The translations under genes were made by a program, and so were the position numbers. Shown one piece after another: positions 27,101 through 38,139 of a DNA stretch of 64,000 bases. The DNA lies in contig JAKZAN010000007.1 in the NCBI GenBank assembly GCA_023053545.1, forward strand, positions 6,572,001 through 6,636,000, in the 5' to 3' direction. Source of the DNA: Lepidurus packardi (Eukaryota; Arthropoda; Branchiopoda; Notostraca; Triopsidae). The notes under the pieces were generated by a model. The model made no database searches. It was not told the DNA's origin and saw only the letters and a list, made by a program, of their open reading frames with translations. Position 1 is the stretch's first letter. Each line of letters opens with the position of its first letter.

Positions 27101-29315
27101 GGTGTGTAGTTACGCTTTAAACGAAAAAAACAGAAAATACCATGTAACGTTCCTTGATTGACTCCGTTCTCCAATCACAGCGTTAACTGTTTGCATGGTT
27201 AGCTCGTGTAGTCTTAGCATGTCTCTCGGTTACAGTGAGAGCATCTATGGATGTCAAAAGCCATTCACGCAACTTTTTTGTTCTTTTTTTGTTTAGTTTA
27301 CCTTGTCAGACTTTTTATTTTTTTGCCTTTAGTAGTTCAGTGTGCCAGCAAAAAAAAAGTCTTATCACTTCTATCGAAAGAATGAAATGTTTTGTGCGTT
27401 TTGGGCTTGAGAAAGTTCCAAGACGCCAAATTATTGATCCTCATCCGGTTAACTGAGTTTGAGCTCCGCCTGGTTCATCTACATTTGTACGCGGGACTCT
27501 TGGTACAAAGGGGGACGCCAAAAGCTAGCTATATAGAGCTTGGGGCATAGCACTATGATTTTACATTGATTGCGGAAGTTTTTGCCAAAATTCGTTAGTC
27601 TTTTTATGTTCAAAAGTGTCAGCATTAAAAAGCCAAAATTTTTTTCGAGTTCCCCACCGCGTGCTTGTATTCTGTTTTCAATTCCGAGACCAAATGACCT
27701 GGAAATTATTCAGAAAAGAGAGAGGAAACAAATTTTTAAAATTTAAGGTTAACAATTAAGGGGTTGAGCCTATTGGAAGACCAAACGGATCTCAAAAGCA
27801 CCTGACGCCTTGTACCCCTTAAGTTTTGTTACATTTTTGCTAATTAAGCTTTCGTTCTAAGGAAAACAAACTGAAGGATATTTCGTGCGACAGAAATTTG
27901 TACTCGGAAAGAAGTCTTGGCCTTGTTTAGCGAGAAAGATCTCCCATTGGCATCTAATGTACTGTACTCCAAAACTTTTAGTTTCTTTTCCCCTTTTTTA
28001 AGAAAAAAACAAGTCTCTTTTGAGTGTATCGTACGCAAGTATGATGACCATACCATTGTACTAATTTTTGTTCTTATTTGAGTTGGTAGCTTTTCCTTTT
28101 GCTGTGTTCCTAGCCCAACCTTGTTGCGAAGCGCCATTTTTTTGTCTGTCTCGTTTGTGTACGTGTAGTTGACATGCTCTTACTTGAATAAAAGGCGATT
28201 AGAAAACCAGAACAGCTCGGCATCTTGTGATATACAATGTCTGGCATTTAAGTCTTACGCGACTGTGGTCACATTAAAAACCCTTAAAAAGAATGAAAAA
28301 TTCGCATTTCAATTAGTTCCTGAATGTATTTGTATTTCCTGTAAACGAAGGACGCGGAATTTAAAATATGCTCGACTGCAGTCTGTTCGACGTTATGTGT
28401 ACACTCCAAAGCAAAGACGCTCCATAGCAATGTGAACGAGCATGTGACTAGCCGCCAGGTATGTGCTGAGTTCTCGAAACAGTGTAACTGCTAATGGTCA
28501 TACCTTTGCATTACGAGGTATAAATAATAGATCTGTGAACTAGATTTTACATCGAACTTTCCCGGTAGATTGCGATAATGGATGGTTCACTTTCTCCTGG
28601 AGTTGGCCTCGTGCAGAATAAAGGGTAATTACCGGCATATGTAGTTGCGTATTACTTGCGAAACAATAGGTGCAGAAAAGTTCCCCGTTCTACAGGCTGA
28701 TTTTGGGAATAAATTGGACATTTAGTACCACCCTTTATGGAGAAAACAGTAGGAACCTGACATAAATTTAACAGCTTTATTGTGCATCAAGCACATTTAC
28801 TTAAGCCCGCATTCCTTTTTTAGTTACATGGTGCCCAATAACATTGACCTGAATGCAGGCACCAACCTTTACCCTGAAACGTAAATTCCATTCTCGACAC
28901 TTCTTATGTTACGCAGTTACCCGCCGACGCAACGCAATAGATTATCGTTTCACAGGCCACGCTCGCTCAGTCGCTCGGGCCTTCATACCTTTGGTTTTCA
29001 ACATAATTTGTTTTGACAACTAATATGTGTGCTTCAGCTTTCACAGCTTATCCTTCACAAAGATTATATTTAAGATTGCGGTTGGCTGAAGATGCGATGA
29101 TTCTTCTGTCCTTGCACCCACATGGCAATGACTATCCCTTGGTCCCTGTCCTAGATTGTCAGTATGTGTGATTCCGTTCTATTGTTTAAAAAATACGTTG
29201 TATTTTTTAACCGACGTATAGTTCAGTCCATAAATATGGCGAGGTTTAGTAAAGTAGCAGCACTTCACTCATCCCCTTTGACAGTTCGTGTTGCTTTAGA
29301 AGAGAATTTCGAATC
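24142..29315. other. Gene-poor interval and possible 3' UTR of the zinc-finger gene
   Basis: Reading both strands, I found no open frame with domain motifs or a consistent exon chain across these 5.2 kb. The base texture (T and A runs, AG tracts) resembles the introns of the preceding gene, so part may be its 3' UTR. No AATAAA close behind the stop at 24141 was convincing. One ATTTGCAT lies at 27000-27007. Confidence 0.5.
29186..29210. repeat. Perfect 11-bp inverted repeat upstream of the protease gene
   Basis: TTAAAAAATAC and its exact reverse complement flank the spacer GTT, about 105 bp before the protease start codon. It could be an operator-like palindrome or chance in A/T-rich DNA. Confidence 0.5.
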
Positions 29316-30407
29316 ATGGAGTGGAACGTTGTATTTGCTTTTACTTTCGCAGCCATGGTCAATGCTGCTGCTGGGCTCAACTTTTTGAATCGTAAGTGCG
29401 CTTTTTTAGATATAAAAGTAGTATCATTTACAATTCTTTTCTAGTGGCTGATGTGGAATGTGGGAATTCTTTTATGACGCGAAAAAGCCGCATCATAAAT
29501 GGAACTGAAGCGCAAGAGGGAGAATTCCCTTGGATAGTTTCTTTGAATTATCATAGCAAACACCATTGTGGAGGAGCTCTTATCAGTTCCGAATGGGTCG
29601 TTTCCGCTGCTCATTGCTTCAAGTATTTTGTTGATTAGATATTATAGTAAACCTAACGATAATAGTATTTTTTTTCAATTAGGGATAAATCAACAAAGGA
29701 TATCTCCGTCACCGTAGGCGAGGTTAACTTGAAAGCGAATTCTTCATTAGAAGCTCAACGCAGCATTGGCGTGAGCCATCTCATACTTCATCCTCATTTC
29801 ACCAGAGCACCTTTGCACGATATTGCGTTGATTAAGTTAAACAGTAGTGTCGTATGGGGAATACACGTGCGGCCTGCTTGCCTTGCCAGTTTTCCGGAGG
29901 AAAATTTTGAGGGTAAAATTGCTGCAGTAGCTGGCTGGGGTTTTATGAAGGAACCACGCGATGGTAAATGTTCACATTAATTTGTATAGCCATAACATGA
30001 TAATGTTTTCTTTATAGAGGGAATACAAGCCAAGACGTTGCGAAAAGTGGAAGTCCCATTACTAACTAACAAAGTTTGTCAGAGTTTCTTCGACGAAGCA
30101 CGCATTCAACGAAAAATTCAAAACCCTGTTAGTATCAATAAATCTGTTTTGTGTGCGGGTTATAGAATGGGAGGAAAAGATGCTTGCCAGGTAAATTGCT
30201 CTTGTATTAGGGTTTTTCTTGTGTCTTAATCCTCATCTTTTGCAGGGCGATAGTGGTAGCTCCTTGCAAGTTAGCGATAAGAACAGACAAGTAGTCGTGG
30301 GGATAGTATCGACAGGAATAGGATGTGCCCGTCCTTTGCTACCAGGCCTGTACACACGAGTCGCGCATTATGTCAGTTGGATTGCATCAACGATAAGTTA
30401 TAAGTAA
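29316..30407 (+). CDS. Secreted trypsin-like serine protease (S1 family)
   Basis: Five exons: 29316-29391, 29445-29622, 29683-29963, 30018-30190 and 30246-30407, giving 289 residues with all phases matching. The first exon encodes a hydrophobic signal peptide ending near VNAAAG. A short propeptide precedes the activation site SRIINGTEAQEGEFPW, where cleavage would follow the Arg. The catalytic triad is visible: His in SAAHC, Asp in HDIALIKL and Ser in GDSGSS. Asp precedes the catalytic Ser by six residues (KDACQGDS), which predicts trypsin-type cleavage after Lys/Arg. The usual GDSGGP is GDSGSS here, a modest departure at the oxyanion-hole side. No clip domain is encoded. The likely site is extracellular (gut or haemolymph). 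The introns of 53-60 bp match the other genes in the window. Confidence 0.93.
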
Positions 30408-30646
30408 TCGCAAATAGTTTTCATTAAAACTGGAGTGATGACTGTCTAATTGGAAATGCCTGTCAAGTTTTTTCCTTTGCTCTCATTTTCTTCACTTACA
30501 AAACTGGCACATTGATCGGACTTTATAAGATGTCTATTATAACTATGTTCATTTGGATTAATTTAAAACATTAATTTTTAAAAAGTACCTTACATTTTGG
30601 CTTGACGGATATTCCCGTATAATCAAGGAGATTTATTATATGATAA

Positions 30647-30652
30647 AATAAA
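30647..30652 (+). terminator. Polyadenylation signal AATAAA of the protease gene
   Basis: AATAAA lies 240 bases after the stop codon in A/T-rich DNA, the first canonical hexamer seen downstream. Confidence 0.5.
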
Positions 30653-32320
30653 TTTTTGTAACATATTCTTTTTCGCTTCTGAACTGGTTCGTTCTCAACT
30701 AAGTGCTAAATCAACCAGATAGGGGGAATCCGAAAAAAATTTTATGAGTTCTATTGGATTTGAATAGTGCGCCCTACTGAAGGCCGCAAGGGGCGCTCCG
30801 CTCAGTTTGCAGCCTCGCCACATGCCTCAGTCGCACTCGCACGGCTGAACGTGATGGTTGTCTAGGCGTAGGTGTAGTCATGTGTAACGTTTGGGACAAT
30901 TCTGTTTTCGAGGTACGTTAATCTTACTGTTTGTAGTTACGTACAAAATTTTTGATTCATAGGCATTAATTTAGTTTCGTGTGTGGAGTTTGAGTGCGGT
31001 GTTTTAAACGTTTGAGCCACAGTGAACAAGCTTACCTTTGTAGACATAAACCTATAAACTGTGGTTTGATCACGTCGACATCTTTAAGTTTAAAACATAC
31101 GATATGCTAATTTTAGGCTGGCAAGTCCAAGCAAGTTACCGCTGGTGTTATTTTTTGTCATAGTTGTGACAAGAAGCTGAGGGAAAATTTTAAGGGAAAA
31201 CGTGGTGTACCACGTGCGAGAGTTATGGATTTAGGAAAGATTGTTTAAAAGGTATCTAATAGTTTAATAAAATATAATAGATCCGTAATAATAAATGTAC
31301 TGTAACAGGTCCACTTTACGTCTCGGTTGATCGTCCCTGCTTATGACGTAATCATTAATACGACTTAAAAAATTTATGAATATCTTGGTGGTTAGACAGT
31401 GAGCAGAGATTTCTTCGACTCGATATGCTATTGGCTCCTGATAGAGCTAGAAACGTCATTCTTTTGTTGTTTTAACTATGGCCAAGATTGTACCACGATC
31501 AAGAGCTACTGGATTGTGCAGTTTTAACGCTGGAAGAACTTCCTTAACTGCACCGATCTCTTGGTAATATACAATCTGCTATATGATTTCAGACCTAATA
31601 TGTTTACCTTAGGTGTTGTTTAACGTTAGTGGCCTTCTGGTTTGGATATACATAAAGAAGAGAAGACTATTGAACCACCCTAAGTAATATTCCTTGCTGC
31701 GTTCACGTACCGATGGATCTTCTGGCTATGAATCTGGTGGTTCTATTCAGTTTTATGCAAATGAGGTTTCAAACTAGTCTTTAGTCAATTATTTAAGGAA
31801 CTGAATCATTAGTTTTTAAAATTTACTTTTCAATTATTAACCCTTCCAACTGAGGCTGTTGCACTTTAAGGCAAGATTGACACATTGGAAGTGTCCCGGT
31901 GTTCATCATAGCAGCTTTGGAGTTTGACTTTGTATGTTATTGTAAAATTTTGAGGATTGAGTAGAATTGTAACACTTTTTCTCGCAATTTGTTGCCTTTG
32001 TAGTAAAAATTTCTCTCCCAAACATTTTTTAGCGCTGTTTTGCACAATTTGTTGGAAGTTTTTGTTCTGCGATTTTTCTTAGCTCCAAAAATTGGATTCT
32101 TAAATTATGCGAATGAGATGTTTTGCTTTCTTTACGGAATTTGATTATTGTTTTACCCAAACTGTCCCTGTAAAATTTTTGGTTTAAAATTTTGCTTTTG
32201 TTGTACGATTTGTAATTTTTGAAATAAAAGTAAAATTGTGAAATTATTGCGTGATTTTTTTTTAAAAAAAGTCGTTGAACTAAGCTAGCCTTTTAGATAA
32301 ACTAGGCAAAACCTCAGCAA
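30653..32320. other. Unresolved spacer with possible small-gene fragments
   Basis: A GC-richer patch (about 30770-30870) precedes ATG at 30880-30882 (+), a 33-base open stretch ending at a GTACGT donor. An acceptor near 31116 leads into 41 open codons with a CHSC motif, ending in TAA near 31245. Joined, this would be a 54-residue peptide of unknown nature. On the minus strand about 31470-31560 is also open and protein-like. I assign no gene; the remainder (31800-32320) is A/T-rich. Confidence 0.3.
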
Positions 32321-32872
32321 GCCTTTCCTGACTACAGATAACCTAGAATGACTTCTAAATAACCTTCAATGACCTAAACAGCCTTTCCTGGCTCCAGATA
32401 ACCTTCAAATGACCTCAACAGCCTTTCTTGGCTCCAGATAACCTTCAAATGACCTCTAAACGACCTTCAATGTCCTCAACGGCCTTTCCTGGCTCCAGAT
32501 AACCTTCAAATGACCTCTAAACGACCTTCAATGTCCTCAACGGCCTTTCCTGGCTCCAGATAACCTTCAAATGACCTCTAAACGACCTTCAATGTCCTCA
32601 ACGGCCTTTCCTGGATCCAGATAACCTTCAAATGACCTCTAAACGACCTTCAATGTCCTCAACGGCCTTTCCTGGCTCCAGATAACCTTCAAATGACCTC
32701 TAAACGACCTTCAATGTCCTCAACGGCCTTTCCTGGATCCAGATAACCTTCAAATGACCTCTAAACGACCTTCAATGTCCTCAACGGCCTTTCCTGGCTC
32801 CAGATAACCTTCAAGTGACCTCTAAACGACCTATAATGACCTCAACGGGCTTTGCTGGCTCCAGATAAACTC
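32321..32872. repeat. 61-bp minisatellite, about nine copies
   Basis: Units begin GCCTTTCCTGG and start at 32321, 32381, 32421, 32482, 32543, 32604, 32665, 32726 and 32787, with a decayed unit at 32848. The core copies are nearly identical and exactly 61 bp apart; the second is a 40-bp short form. From 32543 to 32787 CTGGCTCC alternates with CTGGATCC, suggesting a 122-bp higher-order unit. The period is not a multiple of three and no frame stays open, so it is noncoding. Confidence 0.95.
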
Positions 32873-33410
32873 AAATTCAGATAACCTTACAACGATGTGA
32901 TTAGCAGCCCGTAAGTTAAATGTCGTCCGTAAATAAACAGGAGCTAACCGTCAAAGAGACCGATTTTCTAGCCAAACCACGTAACAATAGACAGGCATGA
33001 CCGATCGAAGTCCACAAAGCAGGACATATCTGGTCTTAACTGTATGGCTCTCCGAAGACAAGTCAGTTATATTTTAAAAAAGGAAGCAAAAATAAAGTAC
33101 TACCTTGTTACATTATCTTGTATTACCTTGTATTATCTTGTATTAAGTATTACCTTGTTAGATGGACAACAGCTGCTTGGCAGTTATCGAGAGCACTTTC
33201 TGGTCCCCCTTCTCTCAAATATAATTGCTCTTGCAGTATTAAAGTTTCTGCTATGCCTTTACGGGATGGAACAAGCGTCGATTAGTTGGCTGAAGCTAGA
33301 ACACTTTCGTAAGGTTTAAAGCTTCAACAACGTCTCCGCTCACCTTAATCAGAGACATCCCAGAATTTAAGAGAAGTTGGATCGTAGATCTCAAGTGAAT
33401 ACCTGGTAAG
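32873..33410. other. Spacer between minisatellite and Ski3 pseudogene
   Basis: This contains a short run of TACCTTGTTA/TATCTTGTAT repeats around 33101-33160. An open stretch of 91 codons at 33044-33319 (+) has no recognisable domain and looks fortuitous. The rest of Ski3 that should follow the pseudogene is not found here. Confidence 0.5.
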
Positions 33411-35575
33411 CCAAGGCGATTTGGAAATCGGCGTACGCTGTAGGTTTCCCGGCAGTTTGCAGAAGTTCAGCGGCTTTTGAAACGCTTTCAAAGCAGCTGC
33501 ATACGAGCCGCGTTAGACATGGGCGCCAGCCAAAGTTTCCCAATGCAATTCATCATTAGGTTGCGTTCTGTCAGCATTTTGTAAGCTTAACACGCTTTGG
33601 CTCACATCTCCCTTTTTCAAATCCAGCAACCCCAAACGCAACCAGGCAAATGGAGGTCCATGAATCTGAGTCACGGGTCGTAACAAGGAAACATGATTAT
33701 CCTAGAAATGGCGATAAATTAACCCATAATCCGAAAATATCTTTCTACGGGAATTACAATATCATTGACTGTGTGGTATGAATCGCTTAATATCTTCGCA
33801 ATTTTCATGTCAGTAGGAGTAAAAGTCAAGGCTTTCTGTAGACACCTCAAACCTTTTTCTTTATTGACAGCTTTTTGGCACAGCAAAATGGCTAACCGTC
33901 TGTAGACTTCGCCAGCGTACGGGTGAAGCTTAGCGATCTGCAAAACTTTGAACATGAGTTACACGGGTATTCAGTGGAAATCAACGTACTTTGACCAAAG
34001 TGTTGGCACTTGCTTTTCAATTAAGGCGACTTCTTGACAGTGTGCCAGAAAGACAAGCGAGGGCAAGTTCAAGTTATCTTCAAACTGCTCTAGGAATTTG
34101 ATGGCATCTATGACAAACCTTCGCCTTCCAAACATTCCGCTTTCAGGAGTAGTACATCGTGACGCTCATCCGCACACGTACTTTTTACTTCTTCGCGCAA
34201 AGCACGCGCTTGTATCACAGCGTGCCTTCTAACATGTAGGCCAAACAGATCTTTGCGTTAACATGCTTCGGTTTTTTGTCCAAAATTTTCATTGCAAACT
34301 TTTCTGGTTCTTCTAAAGACGTCTCATCGCAGGTGACACATTCTTGAATTAAAGCCAGCTTCAGAGAAAGGCTCGATATATCTAAAGAAATCAATTTACG
34401 CGCGATTTTGGCTGCTTCTTCGAACAGCAACGCTTTTTGCGAAGTGTCGTACAGGAATTGATGAAGACGAGGGTTTGTCTGATCCTGAGCAACGGCCAAA
34501 CTGAAATACTTCTTTGCCTCCATCAGCTCGTTTTTTATTGCGGCTACTACGCCTTGAATAGCTGCAGAGTTCTCGACAGGCATGCGTTCCGTGACAGCTT
34601 CTATTTCCTCTGCGATTGCTTGACCATTTTCCGCCACTTCTCTTACGTAATGATCGGCAAGTATTTGCAATACAACTGAAGCATGCGGAAAACGTTGAAG
34701 CCTTTTGCGAGCTTTTTCTACAGCTTCGCTTGTTTCCAATAAGGTAATAAGTTCGGACCAACGTCTTTCATTGATATGCGAATCAGACGAAACAATCGAG
34801 TGCTTCAAAGCTTCTATAAGCTATCGAAAACATTCGCTGAATATGGACAAAGCAAATTTCTTAGTATTTACCAAGTGTTTTTCTCAGTTGGTAAAGCATC
34901 TCGTAGGAGTAATAAATTGATAGCAATAATCTTCTTTGGCATGAAATTCATCATTGAAATCATCTTTGGTCTCCTTTGCTTTCTGAACAAGAGATTTCAT
35001 GACACTTAGACCAGAAGACGTGCTACCTGACTCAAAGTACAAGTGAGCTAATTTTTCGGATGCCAGGCAGTATTTCCCCAATCGCTAAAAGAAGCATATG
35101 TCAGCAAGGTGGCTGGATGCCAGAATTAAGAATCATACTTGCTATAAAAAGTCTGCAGCTTGTGGTACGCTTGGGTTAAAAGCTCCGCTTGTTCTTTGCC
35201 CATGGTTTCCCCATCAGTCGACAAGGTTTTCATGCCCTCAGCTTTTCTTTTTTCTAAAAATGCGACCAAACCTTGCCATGCAGAAGGCTGGTCAGGCTGT
35301 AATTCTACAGCCTTCTGAACGCAGTTATTGCTTTTTCATTGTGTTCCGTTTCCTGAAAGCAAACGGCTGACAATACCAAAGCTAAACAATTGGTCTTCTC
35401 ACGTTGCAGGATTTCCTTTGATGAAACCAAAAATTGTTTGACGAAAAAATTACAATTACAATTAGGACCAATATTAATAATAATATAGAACATACCCTGC
35501 AACATTTCAAACCAGTTTCATAACTATTTTGCTGGACAGCATCCTTGCATCCTTCAGCAGCTGCTTAACTGACAT
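33411..35575 (-). pseudogene. Ski3: Truncated, frameshifted Ski3/TTC37 (superkiller complex TPR protein) pseudogene
   Basis: The intact gene encodes the large TPR scaffold of the Ski complex, which feeds RNA to the cytoplasmic exosome. Homology starts at ATG 35575 (MSVKQLLKDA) and runs through recognisable segments such as AVELQPDQPSAWQGL, the block at about 34808-34220, and WLRLGLLDLKKGD near 33640. It stops at 33411 with a splice donor still visible. Roughly 550 residues survive against about 1500 in full-length family members, so the C-terminal two thirds is missing. Disabling lesions are one-base frameshifts near 35545, 35315, 34221, 34116 and 33475, and an in-frame TAA at 33515-33513. 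A further frame change near 34920 and one doubtful junction near 35090 are less certain. Neighbouring genes are clean, so general sequencing error is unlikely. A functional copy presumably exists elsewhere. Confidence 0.85.
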
Positions 35576-35819
35576 ATCCTCCACAATGTAGCAACTCAAG
35601 CACACCATAAGGTAAAGCATTAACTTGTTTAAGAAACAAGTGACGTGTTTACCTTAACTTTTACCCACGCGTTTCAAGTTACTTTTTTTTTGCTCGCTGA
35701 TACATGAATTCCTGCCGTCAGATGGTGTCTGCGTATCTCCTCTTTGGACAAAAATGTCTTCTAGCAAATCGCGGCAATTCCAATAGTTCACTTCAAGGTT
35801 TTTGCACAAAAGCATAATC

Positions 35820-35825
35820 TTTATT
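35820..35825 (-). terminator. Polyadenylation signal of the mL65 gene
   Basis: AATAAA on the minus strand, about 52 bases after the stop codon of the gene ending at 35877. Confidence 0.5.
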
Positions 35826-35876
35826 GTCAAGGTTTAGCAGACTACAATGATAAAACAAGACATTTTACCTGCAATT

Positions 35877-37820
35877 CTAAAGTTTAATATTGGGAATTAT
35901 GGGCAGGCGACCTCTGCGAGACTTTTTAGGGGGATCACGCAAATGGCGAGGTAGCACTTTGTAACGCCTGTCATCATAGCGTCGGTTCAACGGATTTTCA
36001 CCTAATTCGAAGAATCTTCTTCGCGCATCCTGGAACCTCGATTTGTTATCTATTTTGTAAAGCTTCTCCCACATGAAGATTTCCGGGCGATCAATATGAC
36101 GTGGACGGTTAGAATACATATGGAAAAAGTTATTAATAAACGTTTCCCTTTTCTTTTCGTCGTTAATGGCTTCGGCTGCGAATTGTTCTGGACCAAGACT
36201 CAAGTCAGCCTGGAAAGGTTGCGGGACTTGCAAGTAAAGGTTTGCTAACAATCGAACGGCCTGTTCATTTACACCTAGAGCACAAAGACGATAAATTAAT
36301 TATTATGGCAAAATTTACCAAATGTATTTTACCTTTACTTGACCCGTCAAGAGAATGACAAAGCTCCACTACATCGCTTGAATTTAATATATTCGTTCTT
36401 GAATTGTTTAGAGCGTGCTGGTCATGTAAACGGCACGTGTTCAGTTGAAAGCTGTGGGCAGATACGGTATTTCCTTTCAAAATCAAGCATTGTGAACGCA
36501 GAGGTACAGTCGTTTCGGTGTAGGGCCCAAAGCCTATTTGCGGTGTAAGAAAAGTAGTTAATTTAATAAATGGCAATATAATATAATTTAATAAATGTAT
36601 ACATAAGTAATTAATGTATACCGTTAATTATTTTGTGCTAAACCTTAACTAAAATTAACAGGTTTTTTTTAAGTCGTAAACCTACCTAGGTTTGTTGCCT
36701 GTGCAAAAGTCCATCCAAACAAGTGTTGCAAAGCTTGGACTTGTCGTGTATCTACCGAAGACATGCCACTTTTTTCTTCACCTTGCTTTAGCCAGGATAG
36801 GAAGCCAAACCGACGAGCAGTACTGGGCCAATGACCAGCTAAATTAGTTCCATGACGTAAGCTAAACCGATAGCCCCATGACCTGGGATCAGGAATTTGA
36901 GTCGGCTCAACATTTTCGGATTCTTTGAAGTTAATTTCCAATGGAAAAGTTGCTGGTAACGGATTATCAGACCTTAATAAGAGTAGCGGTCTACTGGCGT
37001 ACTGAAAGTGCCTACAAAGATAAAACACATGTGATTCTATTAAAAGTTCTGGAATATATTACCTATTGATTTGAGAGTTTACACGTTCCTCAGGTAACTT
37101 GGGCTTAATACTTTTCTTCCATTTTACGAGGTTTTTATCTGGCGTTATGCCACCCACTGTCCAGAAGGCTTCCACTCTTGCATCAAGACTACTTTGAATA
37201 TCACTAAGATGGGATCCAGCATCTGAGCTACCCAGAACTCGAACCAGGGAACGGTGTATACCCAAAGCCAGATCAGCTTCTGATCTAAACGTTGACAAGC
37301 ACAACTTGTTTTAAAAAAGTTGGAGGGGGGAATAAGGAATATAGTAACGTAGTTACTTGTTCCCGAACAGCGACAGTGCATCTCCTATTGCATTTTTTAA
37401 CATCGGTAGTAAGCCATCGATGTGAGACTGAATCTCTAGACTATTGTAAACTTCCGGCATTTCGTTTACCAATCTACTCCTTGTAATGAGTTTTAACATA
37501 GATTTGGAATCATAAAACAAGTTCTCGTCGTTTAAATGGCAGGTCCACCACCCATAATACCGTGGCATGTTTAACTCATAGAGTTTTTCTTCTACTGACG
37601 GTAGGGATTTAATGTACTCAGCCCATTCGACAACACTTCTTTCGTTTTTGGCCTCTGGGGACAAATCAAGAATTTTTGGATATTGCGTAGAATGAGGAAC
37701 TGATTTTGTTTCCGCATCATGTAAGAAACGGTAGGTCACTGGAAAAGGTGCTTTTATCTTAACTTTCTGCCAAGACAAGCCTGGAAAACAAATTCTGGCA
37801 CAAATCACGCGTCCCGCCAT
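35877..37820 (-). CDS. mRpS30: Mitochondrial ribosomal protein mL65 (MRPS30-like)
   Basis: Four exons: 37820-37357, 37284-37063, 37011-36686 and 36274-35877, encoding 469 residues. The start is the ATG of MAGRVICARICF; the open frame runs slightly further upstream but without another ATG. The N-terminal part (YPKILDLSPEAK, then SVEEKLYELNMPRYYGW, residues about 60-105) aligns with the segment of MRPS30 containing YPPI and VDEKL as I recall it. A later LFGWTFAQA resembles the conserved LFAWTGAQA of that family. The basic C terminus (RRYDDRRYKVLPRHLRDPPKK) suits RNA binding. The product should act in the large subunit of the mitochondrial ribosome. The related mL37 is the main alternative. A foldback element lies 37 bases upstream of the start codon and may contribute to its promoter or 5' UTR. 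Confidence 0.78.
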
Positions 37821-37857
37821 TTGTTTAGGTTTTCGCACTGTTGAGATGGTGACCTAT

Positions 37858-38139
37858 AGCCTTTTCCAGCGACGGTTCAATTGTGCTGTGCCACGATTGT
37901 GCAAGGAACAAGCTGTTCCAGCGTTTTTGTGCGTGCTTTTTGTGCCGCGCAATCTTGTTCCAGCGACTGTGCCTTGGACTGTGCGTCCAGTTGTTCCAGC
38001 TGTTCCAGCGCTTTTGCTGGCACACAACAACAAATGTCTGAGAAACGCAAACATTGTGCCGCACAGTTCTGTTCCAGCGACGAACATGTAAACAATTGTG
38101 ACGGCACAACGCACAATTGAACCGTCGCTGGAAAAGGCT
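37858..38139. mobile_element. Foldback/MITE-like element with about 30-bp terminal inverted repeats
   Basis: The left end AGCCTTTTCCAGCGACGGTT.. (37858-37886) is repeated exactly in inverse orientation at the right end (38139-38111). The interior is built from repeated TGTTCCAGCG and TGTGCC motifs. No transposase is encoded and I cannot define a clean target-site duplication. The element sits immediately 5' of the mL65 gene. Confidence 0.8.

Noticed and set aside
32321..32872. CRISPR-like array
   Set aside because: Units are contiguous without unique spacers, and the genome is eukaryotic; this is a minisatellite.
33044..33319. 91-codon open stretch on the plus strand
   Set aside because: No domain features, includes a simple repeat at its start, and lies in DNA next to a pseudogene; likely fortuitous.
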